The notes beneath the pieces were generated by a model that worked only from the letters and a program-made list of their open reading frames with translations, was not told the origin of the DNA and did not search any database. From Rubrivivax sp. (GTDB lineage Bacteria > Pseudomonadota > Gammaproteobacteria > Burkholderiales > Burkholderiaceae_C), in contig JAEUPH010000102.1 of NCBI GenBank assembly GCA_016790395.1, positions 1-33,193 on the forward strand: DNA of 33,193 nt. The letters are read 5' to 3'. Positions 1-8,532 of this stretch are shown here, in pieces. A program made the translations under genes and the position numbers. Position 1 is the stretch's first letter. Every line of letters begins with the position of its first letter.

Positions 1-668
1 CCGGCGTTGTCGGCCACCAGCGTGTGCGCCACACCGGCCTGGCCCAGCTCCCAGGCCGTGAGGCTGGCACCCTGGTTGCGGGGTCGCGTCTCGTCCACCC
101 ACACGTGCACGGGCAGGCCGGCGGCATGGGCCTGGTAGATGGGTGAAGTGGCCGTGCCCCAGTCCACCGTGGCCAGCCAGCCGGCATTGCAGTGCGTGAG
201 CACGTTCACCGGCCCCGGCTTGCGGGCGGCGATGGCCTGCAGCAGCGGCAGTGCGTGGCGCCCGATGGCGGCGTTCACCTCGACATCTTCTTCGGCGATG
301 GCCTCGGCCTCCTGCCAGGCCACGGCAGCGCGCTCGTCTTCAGCCGAGCCGCGCAGGCGCGAGAGCATCCGGTCCAGCGCCCAGGCCAGGTTCACGGCCG
401 TGGGCCGTGCGGTCTTCAGCCAGGCGGCACTGGCTTCCAGCGCACGGGCGTCGCGGCGCAGGTCCAGCGCCAGCGCATAGGCCGCGCAGGCGCCGATCAG
501 GGGCGCGCCGCGCACCCACATGTCGCGGATGGCGGTGAACACCTCGGGGGCCGTGCGCAGCGTCTGCACCTGCAGGCGGTGCGGCAGCAGGCGCTGGTCG
601 ATGACCTCGATGCCGTCGCGCGTGGCCAGCCCGCGCACGGGCCGCATGGGCACGCCGCCGACCTTCAC
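1..668 (-). CDS. mtnA: S-methyl-5-thioribose-1-phosphate isomerase, C-terminus cut by window edge
   Basis: Isomerises 5-methylthioribose-1-phosphate to 5-methylthioribulose-1-phosphate in the methionine salvage pathway, the step after MtnP. About 223 residues are visible and the rest lies beyond base 1. Family landmarks are WVRGAPLIGA near residue 51, the catalytic-cysteine motif THCNAG (Cys160, the family's usual number), DETRPRNQGA near 192 and VADNAG with the probable catalytic Asp220 just before the edge. I chose a GTG start at 668-666. It overlaps the mtnP stop in a GTGA tetranucleotide, which suggests translational coupling; an in-frame ATG seven codons later is the alternative. It is the last visible gene of the dusA-mtnP-mtnA operon. 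Confidence 0.93.
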   Translation of the reverse strand, partial: MKVGGVPMRPVRGLATRDGIEVIDQRLLPHRLQVQTLRTAPEVFTAIRDMWVRGAPLIGACAAYALALDLRRDARALEASAAWLKTARPTAVNLAWALDRMLSRLRGSAEDERAAVAWQEAEAIAEEDVEVNAAIGRHALPLLQAIAARKPGPVNVLTHCNAGWLATVDWGTATSPIYQAHAAGLPVHVWVDETRPRNQGASLTAWELGQAGVAHTLVADNA

Positions 669-1530
669 AGCACGCGCGCCGCGATGCTGCGCAGCTTCTC
701 GACGAGCGCCGGGTCGCGCGCCTCCGGCGCGGTGATGAGCGCATGGTCCAGCGCATGGCGGCAACCGCAGGCTGCCGCGGCGCTGTCGCCGGTGATCGTT
801 CCGGCCAGCCCCGCCACCAGCGTGCGCGCCGTCTGCGCATTGCCCAGCAGCACGCGGATGATGGCCTCCACCGTCACGGCGTCGTGCGCCGGGTGCCAGC
901 AGTCGAAGTCGGTCACCATGCTCACCGAGCAGTAGCAGAGCTCGGCCTCGCGCGCCAGCTTGGCCTCCGGCAGGTTGGTCATGCCGATGACGCTGGCGTT
1001 CCAGCTGCGGTACAGCTGCGATTCGGCCAGCGTGGAGAACTGCGGCCCTTCCATCGCCACGTAGGTACCGCCGGCGGCATGGGGCACGCCCTGCTGCGCC
1101 AGCGCCGCCAGCACGTGGCGGCCCAGGCGCGAGCACACCGGGTGCGCCATCGACACATGCGCCACGAGCCCGGTGCCGAAGAAGCTGGACGCGCGCAGCG
1201 TGGTGCGGTCGATGAACTGGTCGACGACGACGAAGGTACCGGGCGGCAGGTCGGCGCGCAGGCTGCCCACGGCCGACAGCGACAGCACGTCGGTGGCGCC
1301 CAGCTGCTTCAGCGCTGCCACGTTGGCGCGATAGTTCACTTCCGAAGGCGGGATGCGGTGCCCGCGGCCGTGGCGCGGCAGGAAGGCCAGGCGCGCGCCA
1401 CCCAGCGTGCCGAGGAAGACCTCGTCCGAGGGTGCGCCCCAGGGCGTTTCGACGCGCACCCAGCGCGTGTCGGTGAGGCCGGGCAGGTCGTACAGGCCGC
1501 TGCCGCCGACGATGCCGAGCAGGGGTTCGC

Positions 1531-1534
<4 letters not shown>
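665..1534 (-). CDS. mtnP: S-methyl-5'-thioadenosine phosphorylase
   Basis: Phosphorolysis of methylthioadenosine to adenine and methylthioribose-1-phosphate, which MtnA next door then uses. The 289-residue protein has the usual family length. It opens with GIVGGSGLYDL and carries LPRHGRGHRIPPSEVNYRAN (phosphate and ribose site), YVAMEGPQFSTLAES, IGMTNLPEAKLAREAE and VTDFDCWHP, whose aspartates are expected to read the adenine ring. A CGC motif near residue 260 resembles the CxC found in some MTAP enzymes. The ATG start overlaps the dusA stop in ATGA. A related enzyme using methylthioinosine exists in pseudomonads; the substrate here is inferred from the family and from mtnA. Confidence 0.93.
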
Positions 1535-2562
<1,028 letters not shown>

Positions 2563-2621
2563 GGCCCGCCGATTATCCCGGGCCGGGCGACAATGAAGTC
2601 TCGACGTCCCGTGTCCGCAGC
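2563..2621. promoter_or_regulatory. Divergent dusA / arsR-like intergenic region
   Basis: A 59-bp gap between two divergent starts must hold both promoters. On the minus strand GATAAT at 2572-2577 is a good -10 match, but it lies so close to the dusA ATG that the transcript would be nearly leaderless. On the plus strand GACAAT at 2589-2594 is a weaker -10 candidate. I saw no convincing -35 on either strand and no clear ArsR-type palindrome. Confidence 0.35.
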
Positions 2622-2984
2622 ATGAAGACCCTCCCCGACGAAGCCTTGTCGCAGGTGGCGGCGTATTTCCAGGCGCTGTCCGAGCCCAACCGCCTGCGCG
2701 TGCTGAACCTGCTGCGTGAAGGCGAGCGCAGCGTGGGCGAGCTGGCGGAGCTGTGTGGCTCCAGCGCCGCCAACATCTCGCGCCACCTCACACTGCTCAC
2801 GCAGCACGGCCTGGTGGTGCGGGAAAGCCGCGGCACCAGCGCGCTCTACAGCATCGCCGACCCGGCGGTCTATGCGCTGTGCGACCTGGTCTGCGGGAGC
2901 ATCGCGCGCCGATTGGACCGCACGGCGGCCGAGCGTGCTGCTTTCGCGCAGGCCCTGCCGGCGAACCCCCGCAAGCGCGCATGA
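2622..2984 (+). CDS. ArsR/SmtB-family winged-helix regulator
   Basis: A 120-residue protein of the usual ArsR size. Residues 10-70 show the family pattern: AYFQALSEPNRLRVLNLLREGERSV split as helix-helix, then the recognition helix (SSAANISRHLTLLTQHGLV), then the beta wing (VRESRGTSALYSI). The classic arsenic motif ELCVCDL is absent; the matching place reads ELAELCGSS. Three cysteines remain: Cys45 before the recognition helix, and Cys87 and Cys91 in the C-terminal dimerisation helix. A thiol or metal sensor is possible but unproven. The stop overlaps the next gene in ATGA, so it is co-translated with a lipoprotein rather than with a metal pump. The effector and targets are unknown. Confidence 0.88.
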   Translation: MKTLPDEALSQVAAYFQALSEPNRLRVLNLLREGERSVGELAELCGSSAANISRHLTLLTQHGLVVRESRGTSALYSIADPAVYALCDLVCGSIARRLDRTAAERAAFAQALPANPRKRA

Positions 2985-4060
2985 GTCGCCTGGCCATCCT
3001 GCTGGGGCTGGTGACGCTGCTGACGGCCTGTGGCGGCGGCGGCGGAGGTGGTGGCGGCAGCTCCAACCCGGCGGCCGTCACCCTCGGGCCGCAGCAGCTG
3101 GCCGTGCTGTATGCCGAAGGCGATCCGCTGAGCGAGAGCATCGCCCGCGCCTACCAGGCGGCGCGCGGCGTCCCGGCCGCCAACGTGGTGGGTGTGCCGG
3201 TGGACGTCAGCGGCGACCAGATCAGCCCGGAGGCCTTTGCCACGCTGAAGGCCGCCGTCGACGCCCGCGTGCCCTCGGGCACGCAGGCGCTGCTGGTGAC
3301 CTGGGGCCGCCCCTCGCGCGTGGCCGGGGCTTGTGCCATGGGCCTGACCAGCGCCCTGGCCTTCGGCTACGACACGCGCTGGTGCGCCAATGGTTGCGGC
3401 GTCACCGCCGCCTCGCCCTACTACGACAGCGACAGCCACCGTCCCTTCACCGACCACGCCATGCGCCCGGCGATGATGCTGGGCGCTGCCTCGCTGGCCG
3501 AGGCCCAGACGCTGATCGCCCGCGGCGTGGCGGCCGACGCCTCGCTGGCCAGCGGCAGCACTGCCGCCCATGCCTGGCTGGTGCGCACCACCGACGCCGC
3601 GCGCAGCGTTCGCTACCTCGATTTCGAGGCACTGGCCCGCACCAGCGTGGCCGGCATCACCCTGCACTACCAGGACAACGCCGCCGGCACCGGCAGCAAC
3701 GTGGTGGCCAACCAGAGCGGCGTGCTGGTCTACTTCACCGGGCTGGAAGTGGTGCCGCAGATCGCCACCAACACCTGGCTGCCCGGCGCCGCCGCCGACC
3801 ACCTCACCAGCTACGGCGGCCGCCTGCCCGACGGCCTGGGGCAGATGCCGGCCACCGAGTGGCTGAAGGCCGGCGCCACCGCCACCTACGGCACCGTGGA
3901 CGAACCCTGCGCCCTCACCGACAAGTTCCCGCGAGCCAGCGTGCTGGTCAAGCGCTACCGCGCCGGCGACACGCTGCTGGAGGCCTACTGGAAGTCGGTC
4001 CGCTGGCCGGGCCAGGGCCTGTTCCTGGGCGAGCCGCTGGCACGACCGTACTCGCCGTGA
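2981..4060 (+). CDS. TIGR03790-family lipoprotein of unknown function
   Basis: A 359-residue protein with a lipoprotein signal: MSRLAILLGLVTLLTAC ends in a lipobox with Cys17. A run of nine glycines and a Ser/Asn spacer follow. The body (AVLYAEGDPLSESIARAYQAARGVP at about 40, later LLVTWGRPSRV and DPxx-like segments, and VYFTGLEVVPQIATN) matches my recollection of TIGR03790. That family is uncharacterised and is reported mainly from genomes encoding exosortase/PEP-CTERM sorting. No PEP-CTERM tail is visible and no exosortase lies in this window. The start is fixed by the lipobox and by the 4-nt ATGA overlap with the ArsR gene. It is probably anchored in the periplasm or outer membrane; its role is unknown. 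Confidence 0.75.
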   Translation: MSRLAILLGLVTLLTACGGGGGGGGGSSNPAAVTLGPQQLAVLYAEGDPLSESIARAYQAARGVPAANVVGVPVDVSGDQISPEAFATLKAAVDARVPSGTQALLVTWGRPSRVAGACAMGLTSALAFGYDTRWCANGCGVTAASPYYDSDSHRPFTDHAMRPAMMLGAASLAEAQTLIARGVAADASLASGSTAAHAWLVRTTDAARSVRYLDFEALARTSVAGITLHYQDNAAGTGSNVVANQSGVLVYFTGLEVVPQIATNTWLPGAAADHLTSYGGRLPDGLGQMPATEWLKAGATATYGTVDEPCALTDKFPRASVLVKRYRAGDTLLEAYWKSVRWPGQGLFLGEPLARPYSP

Positions 4061-4067
4061 AGCCGGC

Positions 4068-4967
4068 GTGACGACGCCCCGCGCCCTTTCGCTGGCGGCC
4101 TTCGCCACGCTGCTGCTCATCGCGCTGATGATGGGCAGCAACCACGTGGCGGCCCGCCTGGCCTTCAATCACGGCGTGGACGTGACCACGGCGGTGGCCT
4201 TCCGCAGCGGCGTGACGGCCCTCATCGTGGGCGCCATCCTGCTGGCGCACCGCGTGCCCTGGCGGCTGGAAGCGAAGCACCGGCGGGCGCTGCCGGCCAT
4301 CGGCGCGCTGATCGCGGTGCAGAGCCTGTGCCTGTACTCCGCCGTGGCGAGGCTGCCGGTGGCGCTGGCGCTGCTGGCCTTCAACACCTACCCCTTGTCC
4401 ACCGCCCTTTGGGCGCGCGTGCTCTACGGCCACCGCGCCGAGCCGCGCGTGCTGAGGGCGATGCCGGTGATGCTGGTGGGCCTGGCGCTGGCGCTGGATG
4501 TGTTCGGCGCCGCCTCGGGCCTGGGGGCCGTCGGGCAGTGGGGCCGCATCGGCGCCGGCGTGGCCTTCGCGCTGGCGGCTTCGGCCACCTTCGGGCTGGC
4601 CCTGGTGCTGACGCAGCACGAAGCCGGCAGGCTGGACGGCCGCGTGCGCACCTTCAGCACCCTGGCCATCGTCGGCGTGCTGGCGGCCGGCGGGCTGGTG
4701 CTGCAGGGAGGGCCGCAGCTGCCCGCGGCGCCTGCCGGCTGGGTGGGCCTGCTGGCGCTGACCTTCCTTTACGGCACCGCCTTCACGATCATGTTCACCG
4801 TGCTGCCGCGCCTGGGCGTGGTGGGCAACTCGGCCATCATGAACGTCGAGCCGGTGTTCGCGCTGGTGCTGGCCTGGGCCCTGCTGGGCCAGGCCATCGC
4901 GCCGGTTCAGGTGGCGGGCGCGCTGATCGTGGTGGCCACGGTGGTGTGGCTAGGCACGCGACGTTGA
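4068..4967 (+). CDS. EamA/DMT-superfamily transporter
   Basis: A 299-residue inner-membrane protein with about ten hydrophobic helices arranged as two EamA repeats. The first begins at residue 8 with FATLLLIALMMGSNHVAARLAF and the second near residue 155. Family signatures include LLAFNTYPLSTALWARVLYG at the end of repeat one and NVEPVFALVLAWALLGQ in repeat two. The start is a GTG only 7 bp after the TIGR03790 stop; no upstream ATG fits. It probably exports a small metabolite, but the substrate cannot be told. Its last 18 bases overlap, in antisense, the end of the alpha/beta hydrolase gene on the other strand. Confidence 0.88.
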   Translation: MTTPRALSLAAFATLLLIALMMGSNHVAARLAFNHGVDVTTAVAFRSGVTALIVGAILLAHRVPWRLEAKHRRALPAIGALIAVQSLCLYSAVARLPVALALLAFNTYPLSTALWARVLYGHRAEPRVLRAMPVMLVGLALALDVFGAASGLGAVGQWGRIGAGVAFALAASATFGLALVLTQHEAGRLDGRVRTFSTLAIVGVLAAGGLVLQGGPQLPAAPAGWVGLLALTFLYGTAFTIMFTVLPRLGVVGNSAIMNVEPVFALVLAWALLGQAIAPVQVAGALIVVATVVWLGTRR

Positions 4968-5843
4968 ACGTGCGGCGTTGGCCGCAATGCCGTCGCCGAT
5001 GCGCGGCAGCAGTTGCAGGGGCAGGTCATGCCCCATGCCGTCGATCAGGTCGGCCGTGGCGCCGCGGATGCGCTTGACGAGGTCGTGGCCCGAAGCCACC
5101 GGCACCAGCGGGTCGGCCACGCCGTGGATGACGTGCGTGGGCGCCTCGATCAGCGGCATCAGCGCCGAACGGTCGCCGTCGGCCACCACGGCCACGATCT
5201 GCCGCGCCGTGCCCTGCGGGCGCCAGGCACGGCGCACACTGGCCTGCAGGCGCTGCCGCAGGCGCGCGGGGTCGGGCGGGTAGGCCGGGCTGCCGATCAC
5301 CTTCAGCACCTGCTCCAGGTGGCGCACCACGGCCCCTTCGTCCTTGCCGTCGGGCCGCGAGATGAGTGCCCGCCGCACGCGAAGGCCAGGTTGCGGGAGG
5401 CGGCGCGAGCCGGTGGTGGTCATGATCAGTGTCAGGCTCTTCACGCGCTGCGGGTGCCGGGCCGCCAGGTGCTGGGCGATCATGCCGCCCATCGAGGCGC
5501 CGCACACATGCGCCGCCGGGATGCCCAGCGCGTCCAGCACGCCCAGCGCGTCGGCCGCCATGTCGGGCAGGAGGTACGGCGCCCCCACCGGCAGGTGCAC
5601 CAGGTGGCGCATGGCGGCCAGCGGCAGGTTGGGCACGCCCAGGTGGTCGAAGCCCTGGCTCAGGCCGGCATCGCGGTTGTCCATGCGGATGACGCGGAAG
5701 CCGCGTGACACCAGGTGCTGCACCAGTTCCTCCGGCCAGGCCACCAGCTGCATGCCCAGACCCATGATCAGCAGCAGTGGCTCACCGCCCGGCAGGCCAC
5801 GGTCGTCCACCTCGATGCCGATGCCGTTGGCGACGATCTGCAT
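4950..5843 (-). CDS. Alpha/beta hydrolase
   Basis: A 297-residue alpha/beta-fold hydrolase. The oxyanion region is LLLIMGLGMQLVAWP (about 23-37), followed by the strand motif RVIRMDNRDAGLSQ. The nucleophile elbow is CGASMGGMIA with Ser117. The acid is in IHGVADPLVP and the histidine in GMGHDLP near the C-terminus, so the triad looks complete. The layout resembles aclacinomycin-methylesterase-like and carboxylesterase-like hydrolases. The start is ATG at 5843, 8 bp after the stop of the preceding hydrolase, so it is the last gene of the WS/DGAT operon. A role in releasing acyl chains from stored lipid is inferred from context only. No signal peptide, so probably cytoplasmic. Confidence 0.88.
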   Translation of the reverse strand: MQIVANGIGIEVDDRGLPGGEPLLLIMGLGMQLVAWPEELVQHLVSRGFRVIRMDNRDAGLSQGFDHLGVPNLPLAAMRHLVHLPVGAPYLLPDMAADALGVLDALGIPAAHVCGASMGGMIAQHLAARHPQRVKSLTLIMTTTGSRRLPQPGLRVRRALISRPDGKDEGAVVRHLEQVLKVIGSPAYPPDPARLRQRLQASVRRAWRPQGTARQIVAVVADGDRSALMPLIEAPTHVIHGVADPLVPVASGHDLVKRIRGATADLIDGMGHDLPLQLLPRIGDGIAANAARSTSRA

Positions 5844-5851
5844 GGCGCGGC

Positions 5852-6721
5852 CTAGAACATGCCGCCGGTCTGCAGCGTGGGCGCGTGGTGCGTCACCTTG
5901 TAGAACCACTTTCGTGCGCCCTTGGCGTCGAAGCGGCGCCAGGCTTGAGGGTCCTGCTGCAGGCGGTCGGCAATGGCGTAGAGCGCGAGAGGGTTCATGC
6001 CCATGCCCACGTGGCTGGCGTGCACCTCGATGTTCTCGGTGAGCGGCGCGGCATCGTTGAGGCTGCATTTCCAGGCCACCACGCCGTCGGTCTTGCTGTA
6101 GATCGACGTGGTGGGGCAAGGCGGCGGCTGGCGCAGCTGGGCCAGCAGTTCGGGGTCGTGCGTGGCCTGGCCGCTGACGAGTTCGAAGAAACGCCAGGCG
6201 TTGGTGGCCCGAGGGTGGCCCGAGAAGGGCGTGCCCAGCGTGATGACGCAGCGCACGTGGTCGGGCTGCTCCTTGGCCAGTTCGCGCGCGTACAGGCCGC
6301 CCAGGCTCCAGCCGATCAGGCTGGCGCGCTCGCGATGGCGCGTGGCCACCTGGGCCAGCTGCTCGCGGCAGCGCTCCAGCACGCCATGGCGCGGGCCGAA
6401 GTTGAAGCCCTGGTGCCAGGGGTAGGCCGTGTAGCCGCGCTGCTGCAGGAAGTTCCGCAATGGCGCGGTGGTGATGTCCGAGGCGCCGAGGCCCGGGAAC
6501 ACGATGACCGGGTGGCCATCGCCGACGGGCAGCTTGTTGAGCCAGGGCGACGCCGCCAGCATGGCCGCGTACTCCCAGGGCGCGCGCGCCTCCATCATCA
6601 TCAGCAGCGGCCCGGGGGCGGCGACGAGCTCTTCGGCGTCCAGGGGCGCGAACGGGTTCGGTTCGGGCCGGTCTTGCGACGCCGGCCGGCCCGGGCGGCG
6701 CCACTTCAATGGGTTCGACAT
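5852..6721 (-). CDS. Lipase/esterase-like alpha/beta hydrolase
   Basis: A 289-residue protein with a polar N-terminus and no signal peptide. HPVIVFPGLGASDITTAPLR (about 70-89) is the oxyanion-hole strand. SLIGWSLGGLYAREL carries the nucleophile elbow with Ser139. ITLGTPFSGHP is a substrate-pocket segment typical of PGAP1/LipA-like acyl hydrolases. Likely acid and base are Asp in SKTDGVVAW and His in EVHASHVGM. The ATG start is 11 bp downstream of the WS/DGAT stop, with no obvious Shine-Dalgarno, so coupling to that gene is likely. The position directly after a wax ester/triacylglycerol synthase suggests it acts on neutral lipids or acyl esters; this is inference. Confidence 0.87.
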   Translation of the reverse strand: MSNPLKWRRPGRPASQDRPEPNPFAPLDAEELVAAPGPLLMMMEARAPWEYAAMLAASPWLNKLPVGDGHPVIVFPGLGASDITTAPLRNFLQQRGYTAYPWHQGFNFGPRHGVLERCREQLAQVATRHRERASLIGWSLGGLYARELAKEQPDHVRCVITLGTPFSGHPRATNAWRFFELVSGQATHDPELLAQLRQPPPCPTTSIYSKTDGVVAWKCSLNDAAPLTENIEVHASHVGMGMNPLALYAIADRLQQDPQAWRRFDAKGARKWFYKVTHHAPTLQTGGMF

Positions 6722-6732
6722 GCGCGAGATTG

Positions 6733-8361
6733 TCAGCCGGCGCGGCGCTTCTTCGACGCGGCAGAAGCCCCGGGCTTGCGTGTCACCTGCGAGACAGCGG
6801 CGTCCACCGCCGTGCCCACCAGCGATCGCGCGGCCTTGCCCATGACCCCGGTGACGCCCCCCACCACCCCGCCCACGACGCGCCGTGTGGCCTTGCTCAC
6901 CAGGCCTTCGGGCGGCGGCGCGTCGGGGTCGGGCTCGCCGGGGCGCGGCAGCGCGCGCAGGTCGTCGAAGGCCACCTCCAGCGCCTGCGCGAAGTCGTGC
7001 ACGTCGGGCATGGCCGCGGCGTCGGCCATGAGGCCGAAGTCCAGGCTGCGGTCGTAGCTCTGCACCGTCACGTTCAGCCCCAGGCCGTGCACGACGATGG
7101 AGGTGGGGTAGTTCGTCAGCATGCGCGCGCCGGCCATGTACAGCGGCAGCGCGGGCCCGGGCACGTTGCTGATGACGAGATTGGCCACCTGCGGAATGCG
7201 GTCGGCCACCCTGGCCCTGCCGTACAGCGCGGTGGCGGCCTCGATCAGCCAGGGGATGCCCAGCGAAGGGTAGTCGGTGGGCAGGATGCTCTTCAGGCTG
7301 CCCATGGTGGACTTCATGGCCGCCGTGGCCGCCTTCACATGGGCCAGTCGTTTGCGCGTGTCGGCGATGTTCGTGCCCAGGTTCACCAGGCTCATCGAGG
7401 CCTGGTTGTCGGGCGTGGTGTCGCCCTTCTCGCGCAGCGTGATGGGCACCGCGGCCACCAGGCTCTTGCGCGGCAGCGCGCGCTTCTTCGCCAGGTAGCG
7501 GCGCAGGGCGGTGCTGCACAGCATCAGCACCATGTCGTTGACCGTGGCCTCGTGGGCGCGGCCGATGTCCTTCAGCTCCGGCAGCGGCAGCGTGACCGTG
7601 GCGAAGGCGCGGCCGGTGGTGACCGAGGCGTTGAGCGCGGTGCGTGGCGCCAGCGACAGGTTGCCCGCGCCCTTCTCGCCCGTGAGCAGCGAAGAACTGG
7701 CGACGGCCGACGACGCCGCGTTCTTCAGCGTGCCCACGGTGGCCGGCAGGTTGCGCACGATCTCGGCCACCTTCTGCGCCTGGTTGCCGAGCACGCCGCG
7801 CAACATCTCGGTCATCTCCAGCTTGAAGGTCTTGGTGCGGCGGGAGGGCTTGACCTCGATGGCGCGCGGCTCGGGCGTGACATCCAGGATGGCGTTGGCC
7901 AAAGCCACGGCGGCCTGGCCGTCCACGGCGGCGTGGTGAAGTTGCGTGTACAGCGCCACGCGCTTCAGGCCATTGGGCCCGGGCGCCAGGCCCTCGAAGA
8001 CATGCATCTTCCACAGCGGGCGCTTGCGGTCCAGCAGCACCGGGTGCAGGCGCGAGACCTCGGCCTCCACCTCGCGCAAGCCGGCGCCCTGCGCCAGCTT
8101 GATCTCGACGATGTGGGCCTTCATGTCCGGCTCGGCGTCCACCCAGGCCGGGTTCGCCAGGTTCAGCGGCATCCACCAGAGCTTGCGGCGCAGCACCGGT
8201 GCCACCGGCAGGCGCGACTCGATGTGCTTGCGCAAGGCGGTGACGAACTTGCCCTTGTAGCCGGCCGGCAGTTCGAAGAGATGCATCGCGCCCACGTGCA
8301 TGGGCATCTCGGGCGTCTCGAGGTAGAGGAAGGTGGCGTCCAGGCCGGACAGTTGCTTCAT
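6733..8361 (-). CDS. Wax ester synthase / acyl-CoA:diacylglycerol acyltransferase (WS/DGAT)
   Basis: Joins acyl-CoA to long-chain alcohols or diacylglycerol to make storage wax esters or triacylglycerol. It has 542 residues, longer than the usual 450-480 because of a C-terminal Lys/Arg/Ala-rich tail after residue 490. The family start (MKQLSGLDATFLYLET) and the catalytic HHxxxDG motif (HHAAVDG, residues 142-148) are intact. Later landmarks are PLPELKDIGRAHEATVNDMVL, the NLGTNIADT-type segment and VISNVPGPALPLYMAGARM. GGAG stands 6 bp before the ATG. It is the first gene of a three-gene minus-strand operon with two alpha/beta hydrolases. The tail includes alternating Gly/Val segments that could bind membrane or lipid droplets. 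Confidence 0.94.
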   Translation of the reverse strand: MKQLSGLDATFLYLETPEMPMHVGAMHLFELPAGYKGKFVTALRKHIESRLPVAPVLRRKLWWMPLNLANPAWVDAEPDMKAHIVEIKLAQGAGLREVEAEVSRLHPVLLDRKRPLWKMHVFEGLAPGPNGLKRVALYTQLHHAAVDGQAAVALANAILDVTPEPRAIEVKPSRRTKTFKLEMTEMLRGVLGNQAQKVAEIVRNLPATVGTLKNAASSAVASSSLLTGEKGAGNLSLAPRTALNASVTTGRAFATVTLPLPELKDIGRAHEATVNDMVLMLCSTALRRYLAKKRALPRKSLVAAVPITLREKGDTTPDNQASMSLVNLGTNIADTRKRLAHVKAATAAMKSTMGSLKSILPTDYPSLGIPWLIEAATALYGRARVADRIPQVANLVISNVPGPALPLYMAGARMLTNYPTSIVVHGLGLNVTVQSYDRSLDFGLMADAAAMPDVHDFAQALEVAFDDLRALPRPGEPDPDAPPPEGLVSKATRRVVGGVVGGVTGVMGKAARSLVGTAVDAAVSQVTRKPGASAASKKRRAG

Positions 8362-8532
8362 TCGTGCTCCGGGGAATGGCCGATGCTAGGCCTGTGGCGA
8401 CGGCCACCTGCTCCGGGGTGTCCCTGAGCCCCCGGCAGCCCCTGGGCCTGCGGGCCGCGATAGCATGCCGTTTCGTTGACACCCTCAGTTTGCGCGTGTT
8501 CCGCGCGACCCAACCGGCTGCAGGACGCCCCG
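8362..8532. promoter_or_regulatory. Divergent promoter region, WS/DGAT versus S9 peptidase genes
   Basis: A 171-bp non-coding gap between divergent operons. A perfect TTGACA lies at 8476-8481 on the plus strand but no good -10 follows at 16-18 bp. Near 8458-8466 the only AT-richer spot (GATAGCAT) could serve as a weak -10 in either direction. No long inverted repeat or clear operator was seen. Confidence 0.3.

Noticed and set aside
2572-2577. Leaderless transcription of dusA from GATAAT
   Set aside because: Only a -10 match, no -35; the closeness to the ATG is intriguing but not enough to claim a leaderless mRNA.
8476-8481. Perfect TTGACA as -35 for the S9 operon
   Set aside because: No acceptable -10 at 16-18 bp spacing, so it may be chance; kept only as a remark in the intergenic entry.
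8476-8532. Earlier ATG for the first S9 peptidase, adding 19 residues
   Set aside because: The added residues precede a good signal peptide and include Cys/Arg-rich sequence; ATG 8533 has a Shine-Dalgarno and gives a normal signal peptide.
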